Positions 1 to 6,282 of a DNA stretch of 8,201 nt are shown one piece after another. This stretch comes from Flavisolibacter sp. (GTDB lineage Bacteria > Bacteroidota > Bacteroidia > Chitinophagales > Chitinophagaceae). The notes under the pieces are model-generated. The model had not been told where the DNA came from. It saw only the letters and a list, made by a program, of their open reading frames with translations, and did not search any database. The DNA is taken from contig JAGIAB010000127.1 in the NCBI GenBank assembly GCA_017745135.1, positions 1 through 8,201 of the forward strand, read 5' to 3'. A program made the translations under genes and the position numbers. Position 1 is the first letter of the stretch, and the number at the start of each line of letters is the position of its first letter.

Positions 1-12
1 GCAATACAAAAA

Positions 13-1002
13 TTAACGATCCTCATTTTTAAACAGCCTTAAACTTAATATTAGCAAACTGCCTGCTATGGCAGGCAAAATCAAATTGATAAACCACACA
101 GTTACCGAAGTAAAACCAATGCCCAATGTGTTCATAGAAAATAATCCCATTAGTTTTATACTGATTTCTCCTCTCAACCACACTTCCACCAAAGCAATAG
201 ATGGAATTACCGACATAGCCAGGAAAACCACACTCATCACAGTTGCAATAGTCGGAGTTGAAACATTGACCTCAAATAAGTAAAAAACAAAAACATACTG
301 GATGATAAAAATCATGTAGCGGACAAATGAAAGCAGCAGTAGCCGAATTAACAGTCCTGTATGAAATTTTTGAAGCGCCTCTATGAGGTAAATGTATCTC
401 TGGTTCCTGATCCACTTGTTAAAAAGACTTACTGTGCTTTCCACATTAAAATAAATCAGCAGCATGATCAATGCCGTAACCACCAGCCCATAAACAATAA
501 ACTGGTACCAGATTTTTAGTTGAGGAAACTGTTCGATCAACGTAGATTTCAAAACAATCAGGCCCACAATTCCTGTTATGATAGTGGTTAATAACTGTGC
601 AAAGCTTCCAACCAGAGTAACCGAAATGGTTTTAAGACGATTCCCTTCCGGTAAATACATAATTCTCCCTAAATATTCACCAACGCGGTTGGGCATGGTA
701 ACCGAAAAAGACACACCCGATAATACCGCTTTAAAAGCCTGGAAAAATTTAATCGGATAAAATGTTCTTACAGAGATCATCCACTTCCATGCTTCCAAAC
801 CCCAGTTCACTGCAATCAGTAATACCGCTATAATGAGATAAATGATCTTGTAGGACTGAAACGATTGACGTATCTGCAACCAGGATTCTTCTAATTGAGG
901 TTGTTTAACAATTTGCCTGTAAATAGCATAGCTTAACCACGCAAACAACAAAGGACCTAAAAAATAGTTGATGAAGATTTTGATATTTTTGTTCATCTGC
1001 AT
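13..1002 (-). CDS. Polytopic membrane protein, lysylphosphatidylglycerol synthase TM-region / flippase-like family
   Basis: This 329-residue protein is almost entirely hydrophobic, with about eight likely membrane segments (roughly residues 8-28, 53-68, 126-152, 166-188, 219-245, 250-275 and two between 290 and 325). The stretch P104-N-R106-V-G108-E109, following WKW and a run of small residues, resembles the PxRxGE signature of the family that includes the membrane half of MprF and archaeal AglD-like proteins. A second RGE occurs at 277-279. No soluble lysyl-transferase domain is present, so lysyl-PG synthesis should not be inferred; a lipid or glycolipid transfer role is only a family-level guess. 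The start could be either of two ATGs (1002 or 996); neither has a clear Shine-Dalgarno sequence. It is transcribed divergently from ruvC across a 181-base gap. Family is fairly sure, substrate unknown. Confidence 0.85.
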   Translation of the reverse strand: MQMNKNIKIFINYFLGPLLFAWLSYAIYRQIVKQPQLEESWLQIRQSFQSYKIIYLIIAVLLIAVNWGLEAWKWMISVRTFYPIKFFQAFKAVLSGVSFSVTMPNRVGEYLGRIMYLPEGNRLKTISVTLVGSFAQLLTTIITGIVGLIVLKSTLIEQFPQLKIWYQFIVYGLVVTALIMLLIYFNVESTVSLFNKWIRNQRYIYLIEALQKFHTGLLIRLLLLSFVRYMIFIIQYVFVFYLFEVNVSTPTIATVMSVVFLAMSVIPSIALVEVWLRGEISIKLMGLFSMNTLGIGFTSVTVWFINLILPAIAGSLLILSLRLFKNEDR

Positions 1003-1020
1003 GTGCAGTAAAAATAAAGA

Positions 1021-1056
1021 ACACAGATGACACGGATGGAACAGATTCGCACGGAA
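1021..1056 (+). repeat. Short-word quasi-repeat, left block (ACRGAT units)
   Basis: Four copies of a six-base word ACAGAT/ACGGAT/ACAGAT/ACGGAA begin at 1023, 1032, 1041 and 1051, a period of 9-10 bases. The block lies just upstream of the minus-strand membrane protein gene. A matching block in inverted orientation lies at 1132-1165. No open reading frame covers it. I see the pattern directly but assign no family or function. Confidence 0.6.
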
Positions 1057-1131
1057 AGTATTTTAAACAGAAGTATTGAAATCGTTTTCAGCCAACATTC
1101 TTTTTACTTTTAAATTACTTTAGTCAAAAGT

Positions 1132-1165
1132 ATCTGTGACTATCCGTTTAATTTGCGTTATCCAT
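1132..1165 (-). repeat. Short-word quasi-repeat, right block, inverted relative to the left block
   Basis: Words ATCTGT (1132), ATCCGT (1142), a degenerate TTTGCGT (1152) and ATCCAT (1160) recur every 8-10 bases; on the minus strand these are the ACRGAT words of the 1021-1056 block. The core ATCTGTGACTATCCGT (1132-1147) is nearly the reverse complement of ACGGATGGAACAGAT (1032-1046), with two 6-base matches separated by a 3-4 base mismatch. The block ends about 20 bases before the ruvC start, so it would lie in or overlap the ruvC promoter or leader. Confidence 0.55.
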
Positions 1166-1183
1166 ATTCTCAAATAATCTCTC

Positions 1184-1759
1184 TTGCAAAAGCCTGTTAT
1201 AATATTAGGAATTGATCCGGGAACCCTGTTAATGGGTTATAGTGTAATTGAAGCCTATAAGAATTCTTTCTCCATAAAAACAATCGATGTTCTGAAGTTA
1301 TCTTCTAAAAAAGATCATTACCAGCGGTTGCAAATGATACATCAAAAAATCATGGAACTGGTAGAAGAATTTTCACCCAACGAGTTTGCCATTGAAGCAC
1401 CATTCTTTGGTAAGAATGTTCAGAGCATGCTGAAATTGGGAAGGGCACAAGGCGTTGCCATTGCTGCCGCCATGACAAAAAACATCCCGGTAACAGAATA
1501 CTCACCGAGGAAAATAAAACAATCCATCACCGGTAATGGAAATGCCGATAAAGAGCAGGTTTGGAAAATGCTGCAGCGTATCACAGCATTGCCCGACAAA
1601 CCAAAACATTATGATGCTACAGATGCTTTGGCAGTAGCCATTTGTCATTATTTCGGAACAAAGAACCTTTCCGAAAAAAAATCAACCGGAACTAAAAAAA
1701 GCTCCGGTTGGGAAAAATTTATTCAGCAAAATCCTGAACGGATATTAAAGATGCGCTAA
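1184..1759 (+). CDS. ruvC: Crossover junction endodeoxyribonuclease RuvC
   Basis: RuvC is the Holliday-junction resolvase that cuts four-way recombination intermediates together with RuvAB. The four acidic metal-binding residues are visible: D11 in GIDPG, E71 in AIEAPFFGKN, and D144 and D147 in YDATDALAVAICH. The order and spacing match the family. The start is TTG at 1184: an in-frame TAA at 1175-1177 excludes anything further upstream, and the next in-frame codons already encode the first beta strand (VIILGIDPG). No Shine-Dalgarno sequence is seen. At 191 residues it is longer than the roughly 173-residue E. coli protein, mainly through a Lys/Ser/Thr-rich tail after residue 160. That tail is encoded by DNA that looks like the terminator of the opposing HIT gene. 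The last 15 bases overlap the HIT coding region on the other strand. Confidence 0.96.
   Translation: MQKPVIILGIDPGTLLMGYSVIEAYKNSFSIKTIDVLKLSSKKDHYQRLQMIHQKIMELVEEFSPNEFAIEAPFFGKNVQSMLKLGRAQGVAIAAAMTKNIPVTEYSPRKIKQSITGNGNADKEQVWKMLQRITALPDKPKHYDATDALAVAICHYFGTKNLSEKKSTGTKKSSGWEKFIQQNPERILKMR
1674..1710 (-). terminator. Intrinsic terminator of the greA-HIT transcript, embedded in ruvC
   Basis: The inverted repeat 1683-1693 / 1700-1710 (arms containing CAACCGGA and TCCGGTTG) forms an 11-position stem with one mismatch and a six-base loop. Read on the minus strand, the stem is followed after one A by eight consecutive T (1674-1681). This is a classical Rho-independent layout, about 35 bases past the HIT stop codon. 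On the plus strand no T run follows, so it should act only on minus-strand transcripts. It lies wholly within codons 164-176 of ruvC. Confidence 0.75.
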
Positions 1760-2134
1760 GATCTTTTCCTGCGCTTTTTTCAAATCATCCTGCGACACCT
1801 GCATTTTAGGTTGTGTAAAATTGAGATCGTTTGCCGAGTTAACAGGAATTAAATGCATATGCGCATGCGGCACTTCAATACCCACCACACTTATTCCGCA
1901 ACGGTCGCACCGAAATGCTTTTTCAATGGCATGAGCAATCGGTTTTGCAAACACCAGCATCTCCGAAAGATAGTTGTCATCGAGGTCAAAAAACTTATCT
2001 GTTTCTACTTTCGGAATGACCAATGTATGTCCTTCCCGTAAAGGAAAAATATCCAGGAAAGCAAAGAAATTTGCATTCTCTGCTATTTTATAGCTGGGAA
2101 TTTCTCCTGCAATGATTTTTGAAAAGATGGTCAT
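1745..2134 (-). CDS. HIT family (histidine triad) protein, HINT-like hydrolase
   Basis: This 129-residue protein has the complete histidine-triad motif H90-A-H92-M-H94-L-I. H92 or its neighbour is the expected nucleophile for cleaving nucleoside phosphoramidate or similar phospho-linked substrates on AMP or GMP derivatives. The N-terminus (IFSKIIAGEIPSYKI) and GHTLVIPK near residue 35 are typical of the HINT branch. Length is normal for the family and the ATG start is unambiguous. It lies 68 bases downstream of greA on the same strand, so the two are probably cotranscribed. That gap contains an octamer array directly before the ATG, where a ribosome-binding site would be expected. The 3' end overlaps ruvC by 15 bases, convergently. 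The exact physiological substrate cannot be told from sequence. Confidence 0.93.
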   Translation of the reverse strand: MTIFSKIIAGEIPSYKIAENANFFAFLDIFPLREGHTLVIPKVETDKFFDLDDNYLSEMLVFAKPIAHAIEKAFRCDRCGISVVGIEVPHAHMHLIPVNSANDLNFTQPKMQVSQDDLKKAQEKILAHL

Positions 2135-2140
2135 GATCGT

Positions 2141-2172
2141 GTGCTAATGTGCAGATATGCAAATGTGCTAAT
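2141..2172 (-). repeat. Octamer tandem array (four units, consensus ATTWGCAC) before the HIT start codon
   Basis: Read on the minus strand there are four contiguous 8-base units in perfect register: ATTAGCAC (2165-2172), ATTTGCAT (2157-2164), ATCTGCAC (2149-2156) and ATTAGCAC (2141-2148). The first and last are identical. Only six bases separate the array from the HIT ATG. Degenerate similar words (GTCTGCAA, ATGCAT) continue upstream to about 2196, towards the greA stop codon. The pattern is directly visible; its role is not known to me. Confidence 0.7.
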
Positions 2173-2202
2173 GATTGCCAACATGCATTTGCAGACGGCT
2201 TA

Positions 2203-2676
2203 TTAAATACTAATACCTTCTACTTTAAATTTAAGCAGTCCTGCCGGTGCAGTTACTTCAGCTACTTCGCCAACCTGTTTTCCAAGCAAGCCTTTCCCGA
2301 TTGGAGAGGTTACAGATATTTTTCCTGCTTTCAGGTCTGCTTCCTTTTCACTAACAATCTGGTAAGTGACTTCTTTTTTTGTATTAAGGTTGGTAAGTTT
2401 CACTTTAGTTAAAATAGTTACTTTGCTGGTGTCAATGGTTGATTCATCCACAATTCTTGCCGTAGCAATTTGTCCTTCCAGTGCGGCGATTTTCGCTTCT
2501 AACAAACCCTGGGCTTCCTTTGCTGCATCATATTCAGCATTCTCTTTCAGATCGCCTTTTTCACGGGCTTCAGCAATAGCCCTGGATGCAGCGGGGCGTT
2601 CAACGCCTTTCAATTGCTGCAATTCAACTTTCATTTGCTCAAGGGTCTCTTTGGTTACATACTGTATTCCACTCAT
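2203..2676 (-). CDS. greA: Transcription elongation factor GreA
   Basis: GreA binds the RNA polymerase secondary channel and stimulates cleavage of backtracked transcripts. The 157-residue length matches the family. The N-terminal coiled coil (about residues 8-78) carries the tip motif GDLKENAEYDAAKE, with the acidic residues D42 and E45 that hold the catalytic metal. The C-terminal FKBP-like domain shows the usual SPIGKGLLGKQVGEVAEV near residues 124-141. The ATG at 2676 is the natural start and gives the expected N-terminus. It is preceded by a hairpin terminator for the gene further upstream, so greA probably has its own promoter in 2677-2710; I could not identify a clean one. HIT follows on the same strand. 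Confidence 0.95.
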   Translation of the reverse strand: MSGIQYVTKETLEQMKVELQQLKGVERPAASRAIAEAREKGDLKENAEYDAAKEAQGLLEAKIAALEGQIATARIVDESTIDTSKVTILTKVKLTNLNTKKEVTYQIVSEKEADLKAGKISVTSPIGKGLLGKQVGEVAEVTAPAGLLKFKVEGISI

Positions 2677-2700
2677 AGTAAACAGGTTTAGAATAGAAAG

Positions 2701-2740
2701 AAAAAAATAGCAACGCCCCAGTTCTTCAACTGAAGCGTTG
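2701..2740 (-). terminator. Intrinsic terminator downstream of the 659-residue T9SS protein gene
   Basis: The outer stem is CAACGC (2711-2716) with GCGTTG (2735-2740) and the inner stem CAGTT (2719-2723) with AACTG (2728-2732). They are separated by a CC/AA internal mismatch and closed by the loop CTTC. On the minus strand the stem is followed by CTA and seven T (2701-2707). It sits 43 bases past the stop codon of the large exported protein gene and before greA, so it separates the two transcripts. Confidence 0.8.
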
Positions 2741-2783
2741 CATATTTATAGAAGTAAAGATAAAAATTATTCCTTTACAAAGC

Positions 2784-4763
2784 TCATCTCAGGATTCCAT
2801 CAGCCTGAATAAGAAGTTTTTTATTGATCGTTTGGGTTTGAGTCATCAATTGAATCAGGTAAGCACCAGGTTTCCATTGATCGGTATTAATGGAAAATAC
2901 GTTGGTGCCTTGTTTCAAACTGATCTCCTTCCCTTCAACCAATCGGCCTGTAAAATCATATACCATCATTTTCAATTCCTGCCTTTTATCCGATGACAAT
3001 GCTAATTGCACATGATCTTTTGCAGGGTTGGGATAAATCAAAACCTCATCCATGCTAATTGGCAAATTCAATCGTAGTATGGCAGAGTATACAATAGCTT
3101 TTGAACTTAATTTTATTTTTAAACGGTAAAAGACATACGGCATTTTGAACGATGAAACATCATCCTTAAAACCATAATTATTGATAGAATTATCTTTGGA
3201 ATTTGCCGTTATTCTTGAAACGGTTTCAAAACTTTTTCCATCCAGGCTACGCTCCACTTCAAAATAATCAATGTTGTTATTCAAATTGGTTATCCAGCTT
3301 AATAAAGCCTGGCTCCCCGATAAATTTCCTTTAAAGGAAGTGATCAGGCTTGCCAGTGTTTGACAGGTAATATCATAACTGATGCTGATGGTATCATAAG
3401 CATAAGGACTACAAACCGCCGATAGGCGTTGCGTAACAACATAAGTACCCGGTGCATCGACAGTAATGCTAGTACCTGTGGTTGAGCCAACGATATTACC
3501 ACCACCCAACGTTGACCATGAATAGTGAGAAGAGCTGGAAGGGTTTTGTACCCAGATATCGCTTACACTTTGTGTTGCACATAAAATAGGTGCATTAGCA
3601 ACTATATCTGCTCTTGGGGCCAGGAAAAGGTCAATAGGTGCCACAAAATCTTTTAGCTCTGATGTGAATGATGAAGAAGAACGAGTTTTAACAACAATTC
3701 TGTTAAAGGGCGTTCCACAAACATCAGTGCCAAAAACAGTGACGGGGTCAAGACCCAATTTGGTCAGGTTCACTGAAAATTCCATAAACTGGTTGGCGAT
3801 GTATTTTGTAACCATGCTATTGTCTTGCAGAATCAGATTGAAAGGTCCAGGCCATTCATCATTTCCACATTGCAAACCAGTATAGAAATCGCCTGTTGTT
3901 TTTGGTAGAATGCTGGCATATCCAAATTTCGATCCTGAATTGGCTCCGTCAAACTGACCTGACCAATTAAAGGCTGCAGGCGTGATGCTCAATGATGCCC
4001 TGTCAACCCATATACGAGCTTCAATACTGGTGAGGGACGAGCTTTGATAAGAAGCTGAAAAAATAATATCTCCAGGGCTTATGATATTACCCGATGCGTC
4101 AAATTTCCAGCTTGTGTGACCGGCGTCGGGGCCGTATCCGTACCAGGCGTGTGAAGCACGGTCGTAATAAATATCCGTTTGATACAACTCAAAGTCAAAC
4201 CAGCGATTACCTGTAACCTGGCCCAGGGAAAGGGCTCCAAAAAACCAAAGTGGATCAGTGGGATTGGGGCCGGCTCTTCTCACATGCATGAACATGTCGA
4301 GAATATCATTTTTGTCAGGAATATTTTGAATACCTCCCGACCAGAACTGGGGACTCATGCCGTTTTTATTCGAGCCGGCAGCAAATACGGTTGTATCAAT
4401 ACCATGATAATCCCTGACAAACAAAGCGTCCAGCCAAAGCCGGTTATTGACGATGCTGAACGGAGGCTTGCTCATTCCTCTGTAAAATGTACTCATTCTT
4501 CTTCGCCATGGAGAAACATCCGTGGCATAACCATTATTGATAGCAGCCGCACCTGTGGTATCAATTATATAAGTACCATTTGCAGCCGTATCCGCCGTGC
4601 CGGGAAAAACATACCAGTCATCGCCTGTTGTCACTGACCCATTCAGTATCCTCGCTTTCAAATCAGCATCTACACCAAAACCTGCGTTCATAGTTGGCGT
4701 AATGATTTGTGCAGAAGCGATTAGCGTTAATACACTAAAAATAAAAAGTAAAGGTGTTTTCAT
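2784..4763 (-). CDS. Exported multidomain protein with T9SS type A sorting domain
   Basis: This 659-residue protein has a signal peptide (MKTPLLFIFSVLTLIASA, cleavage likely before Q19). Residues about 20-390 are rich in Trp, Tyr, Gly and Asp and I do not recognise them. Residues 395-465 look like an Ig/PKD-type beta sandwich (YSWST, then APGTYVVTQ). Residues about 483-566 form a fibronectin-III-like module with FEVERSLDG and VFYRL. The C-terminus (574-655: YPNPAKDHV, VYDFTGR, KPGAYLIQL, KKLLIQ) is a typical type A sorting domain for secretion by the type IX system and attachment to, or release from, the cell surface. I chose ATG 4763. The longer frame starts at a TTG (4787) directly abutting a hairpin and would put extra residues before the signal peptide; ATG 4769 is the only close rival. 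No catalytic motif is visible; surface binding or an enzyme of unknown type are both possible. Confidence 0.88.
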   Translation of the reverse strand: MKTPLLFIFSVLTLIASAQIITPTMNAGFGVDADLKARILNGSVTTGDDWYVFPGTADTAANGTYIIDTTGAAAINNGYATDVSPWRRRMSTFYRGMSKPPFSIVNNRLWLDALFVRDYHGIDTTVFAAGSNKNGMSPQFWSGGIQNIPDKNDILDMFMHVRRAGPNPTDPLWFFGALSLGQVTGNRWFDFELYQTDIYYDRASHAWYGYGPDAGHTSWKFDASGNIISPGDIIFSASYQSSSLTSIEARIWVDRASLSITPAAFNWSGQFDGANSGSKFGYASILPKTTGDFYTGLQCGNDEWPGPFNLILQDNSMVTKYIANQFMEFSVNLTKLGLDPVTVFGTDVCGTPFNRIVVKTRSSSSFTSELKDFVAPIDLFLAPRADIVANAPILCATQSVSDIWVQNPSSSSHYSWSTLGGGNIVGSTTGTSITVDAPGTYVVTQRLSAVCSPYAYDTISISYDITCQTLASLITSFKGNLSGSQALLSWITNLNNNIDYFEVERSLDGKSFETVSRITANSKDNSINNYGFKDDVSSFKMPYVFYRLKIKLSSKAIVYSAILRLNLPISMDEVLIYPNPAKDHVQLALSSDKRQELKMMVYDFTGRLVEGKEISLKQGTNVFSINTDQWKPGAYLIQLMTQTQTINKKLLIQADGILR

Positions 4764-4787
4764 AAGCATGGAGTTAATTGCAAACAA

Positions 4788-4813
4788 GAATGCGGAGCAT
4801 CAACTCCGCATTC
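4788..4813 (-). terminator. Perfect 10-bp hairpin between two exported-protein genes, possible weak terminator
   Basis: GAATGCGGAG (4788-4797) pairs perfectly with CTCCGCATTC (4804-4813) around a six-base loop. On the minus strand it begins two bases after the stop codon of the small exported protein and is followed only by TTGTTTG, an imperfect T tract. Just 24 bases then remain before the ATG of the large T9SS protein. It could be a leaky terminator, an mRNA-processing or stability element, or both. Confidence 0.6.
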
Positions 4814-4815
4814 TT

Positions 4816-5199
4816 TTATCCATGTTGCATAATGCGGACTGTCTCTACAGGAGAACACTCCGTGGCACCGTCTGATTTAATTGCGGTTACACGATAATAA
4901 ATGACGCCAGGGAAAACACCCTTGTCTTTGGATTTGTAGGAAGAAGAGCCATTAAAATTTACCGAGGTCACGCTCTCATAAAAATCACCATCGTAAGAAC
5001 GTTCCACTACAAATTGTGTAATGTCTGCCGACGATACACTCCAGGTTATAGCAACATCTGCTTTACCGTTCCTGTGTACATTAATGCGGGAAAAGCAATT
5101 GGTTACGTGGTTTTGATTCAGTTCCTTTTGCTGACTAACCGTAAACGAAGAGGCTACAATTAATGCGGCAACAGCAAGATAGGATACAAGTGTTTTCAT
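4816..5199 (-). CDS. Small exported protein made of one fibronectin-III-like module
   Basis: This 127-residue protein has a hydrophobic N-terminal signal (about residues 1-20, MKTLVSYLAVAALIVASS), followed by a short linker and a single beta-sandwich-like module (about 49-122: ITWSV, FVVERSYDG, VIYYRVTAI, ECSPVETV). The same signature occurs in both T9SS proteins of the window. There is no lipobox cysteine and no T9SS sorting domain, so a periplasmic or membrane-tethered location is most likely; two cysteines (35 and 115) could form a disulfide. I chose ATG 5199: the longer frame begins at TTG 5223, which would add residues before the signal sequence and overlap the promoter-like motif. The gene precedes the large T9SS gene on the same strand, and both begin with MKT and a signal peptide. 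The function is unknown. Confidence 0.8.
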   Translation of the reverse strand: MKTLVSYLAVAALIVASSFTVSQQKELNQNHVTNCFSRINVHRNGKADVAITWSVSSADITQFVVERSYDGDFYESVTSVNFNGSSSYKSKDKGVFPGVIYYRVTAIKSDGATECSPVETVRIMQHG

Positions 5200-5220
5200 A
5201 AGGATTACAATTTTATAACC

Positions 5221-5251
5221 CAAAATTAGATGGCACTGCTATCCTAAAAAA
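5221..5251 (-). promoter_or_regulatory. Candidate Bacteroidota-type promoter for the small exported protein gene
   Basis: On the minus strand TAATTTTG (5221-5228) fits the TAnnTTTG -7 element of Bacteroidota housekeeping promoters. Exactly 19 bases upstream is TTTT (5248-5251), a three-of-four match to the TTTG -33 element. Transcription would start around 5214-5217, giving a leader of about 15 bases before ATG 5199. The match is by eye; the weak -33 lowers certainty. Confidence 0.5.
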
Positions 5252-5331
5252 GAGTGGAAGTGCTGCAATTTTCAGGGAGCAAAACGCCGAAAAAACGGGA
5301 AGAATTACCAAGTAGTTTGTGAAAACTAAAC

Positions 5332-6282
5332 CTAAAATCGATTCAGGTTATTAAGTTTTTCTAATAAAACTTCCGGCATATGTAAAAAGGCTTCGTGACT
5401 GTAACCGGCAATATGTGGCGTTACGATAACATTAGGCTGTGCAGTTAAAAAATCAAGATTTTCTTTTTCTGAGGAAGTTAAGTTGTTGATCTTTTCGTTT
5501 TCCAATACATCTAATGCAGCACCTGCTATTTTCCCATTTTTTAAAGCATAGATCAAGGCATTTGTATCGGTAACTGCACCCCGGCAGGTTGTAATAAAAA
5601 ATGGTTTTTGTCTGAGGCTATTGAAAAAAGATTCGTTCGCCATGTGATGCGTTTCATCAGTTAACGGCACATGAAAGCTGATCACATCTGCATAGCGGCA
5701 AATGTGTTCCATGTTGGCTTCTTTGACATATCCTTTGCTAAAACCGTCTTTGTATTTGTCATAAGCAAGCACAGTAACATTAAATGGCTGGAGCAATCTT
5801 GCCAGTGAAGAACCGGTATTTCCATAACCAATAATGCCAACTGTTTTTCCTGACAACTCCACGCCTTTATTTTCAACGCGAAGCCATTTACCCTCTTTTA
5901 CTTCTTGAAAGGATTTACAAATATTGTTCATCAGGCTTAGAATTAAACCCAATGCATGCTCAGCAACTGCATTACGATTGCCCTCGGGCGTACTAATGCA
6001 CCGGATACCTTTTTGTTTTGCATATTCTTCATCAATCAATTCCATTCCGCTACCCAACCGGCCAATCCATTTTAATTTTTCTGCCTGGTTGATGATCGGT
6101 TTGTCAATTTTTATTCGTGTAGTTACAATCAGCCCTTCTGCATCTGCTATTCTTGTAAACAATTCTTCGTAGCTGATAGCAGGTAAATAGTCTACTTCAA
6201 AATTGTTTGTCTTTAATTTATCTATCAGTTGCTGATGCGCCGGCGCCGTTATAATTACTTTTTTACTGGAAACTGTACTCAT
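5332..6282 (-). CDS. D-isomer specific 2-hydroxyacid dehydrogenase (phosphoglycerate dehydrogenase-like, no ACT domain)
   Basis: The 316-residue protein has the family's split layout: a substrate-binding lobe at both ends and a Rossmann domain between about 100 and 290. The dinucleotide loop is G152-Y-G154-N-T-G157 and D175 ends the second strand, favouring NAD over NADP. The catalytic Arg (R234 in TTCRG), Glu (E263 in DVLENE) and His (H290 in TPHIAG) are all present, so it should be active. The length fits the short form without the C-terminal ACT regulatory domain of E. coli SerA. It may be the 3-phosphoglycerate dehydrogenase of serine synthesis or another 2-keto/2-hydroxyacid reductase; GRLGSGMELID near the substrate site differs from the GVGxDNID seen in classical SerA, so no symbol is given. 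Its ATG overlaps the rsmA stop codon in an ATGA, suggesting translational coupling. Confidence 0.9.
   Translation of the reverse strand: MSTVSSKKVIITAPAHQQLIDKLKTNNFEVDYLPAISYEELFTRIADAEGLIVTTRIKIDKPIINQAEKLKWIGRLGSGMELIDEEYAKQKGIRCISTPEGNRNAVAEHALGLILSLMNNICKSFQEVKEGKWLRVENKGVELSGKTVGIIGYGNTGSSLARLLQPFNVTVLAYDKYKDGFSKGYVKEANMEHICRYADVISFHVPLTDETHHMANESFFNSLRQKPFFITTCRGAVTDTNALIYALKNGKIAGAALDVLENEKINNLTSSEKENLDFLTAQPNVIVTPHIAGYSHEAFLHMPEVLLEKLNNLNRF

Noticed and set aside
997..1008. Palindrome CTGCA-TG-TGCAG at the membrane protein start codon
   Set aside because: Five-base arms with a two-base gap are expected by chance at this length, and nothing else supports an operator.
1751..1781. Terminator for ruvC near the TGCGC words and T6 run after its stop
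   Set aside because: The two TGCGCT words are direct, not inverted, repeats, so no stem forms before the T run.
4179..4637. 152-codon plus-strand open frame inside the large T9SS gene
   Set aside because: It is antisense to a well-supported coding region, has no recognisable motif, and its composition reads as a shadow frame.
4764..4787. Upstream extension of the large T9SS gene to TTG 4787
   Set aside because: The TTG directly abuts the 4788-4813 hairpin and adds residues ahead of an intact signal peptide starting at ATG 4763.
5200..5223. Upstream extension of the small exported protein to TTG 5223
   Set aside because: It overlaps the candidate TAATTTTG promoter element and precedes a normal signal sequence at ATG 5199.
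5281..5320. Possible terminator after the dehydrogenase gene (CCG-A6-CGG)
   Set aside because: Only a three-base-pair stem could be found, which is too weak to call.
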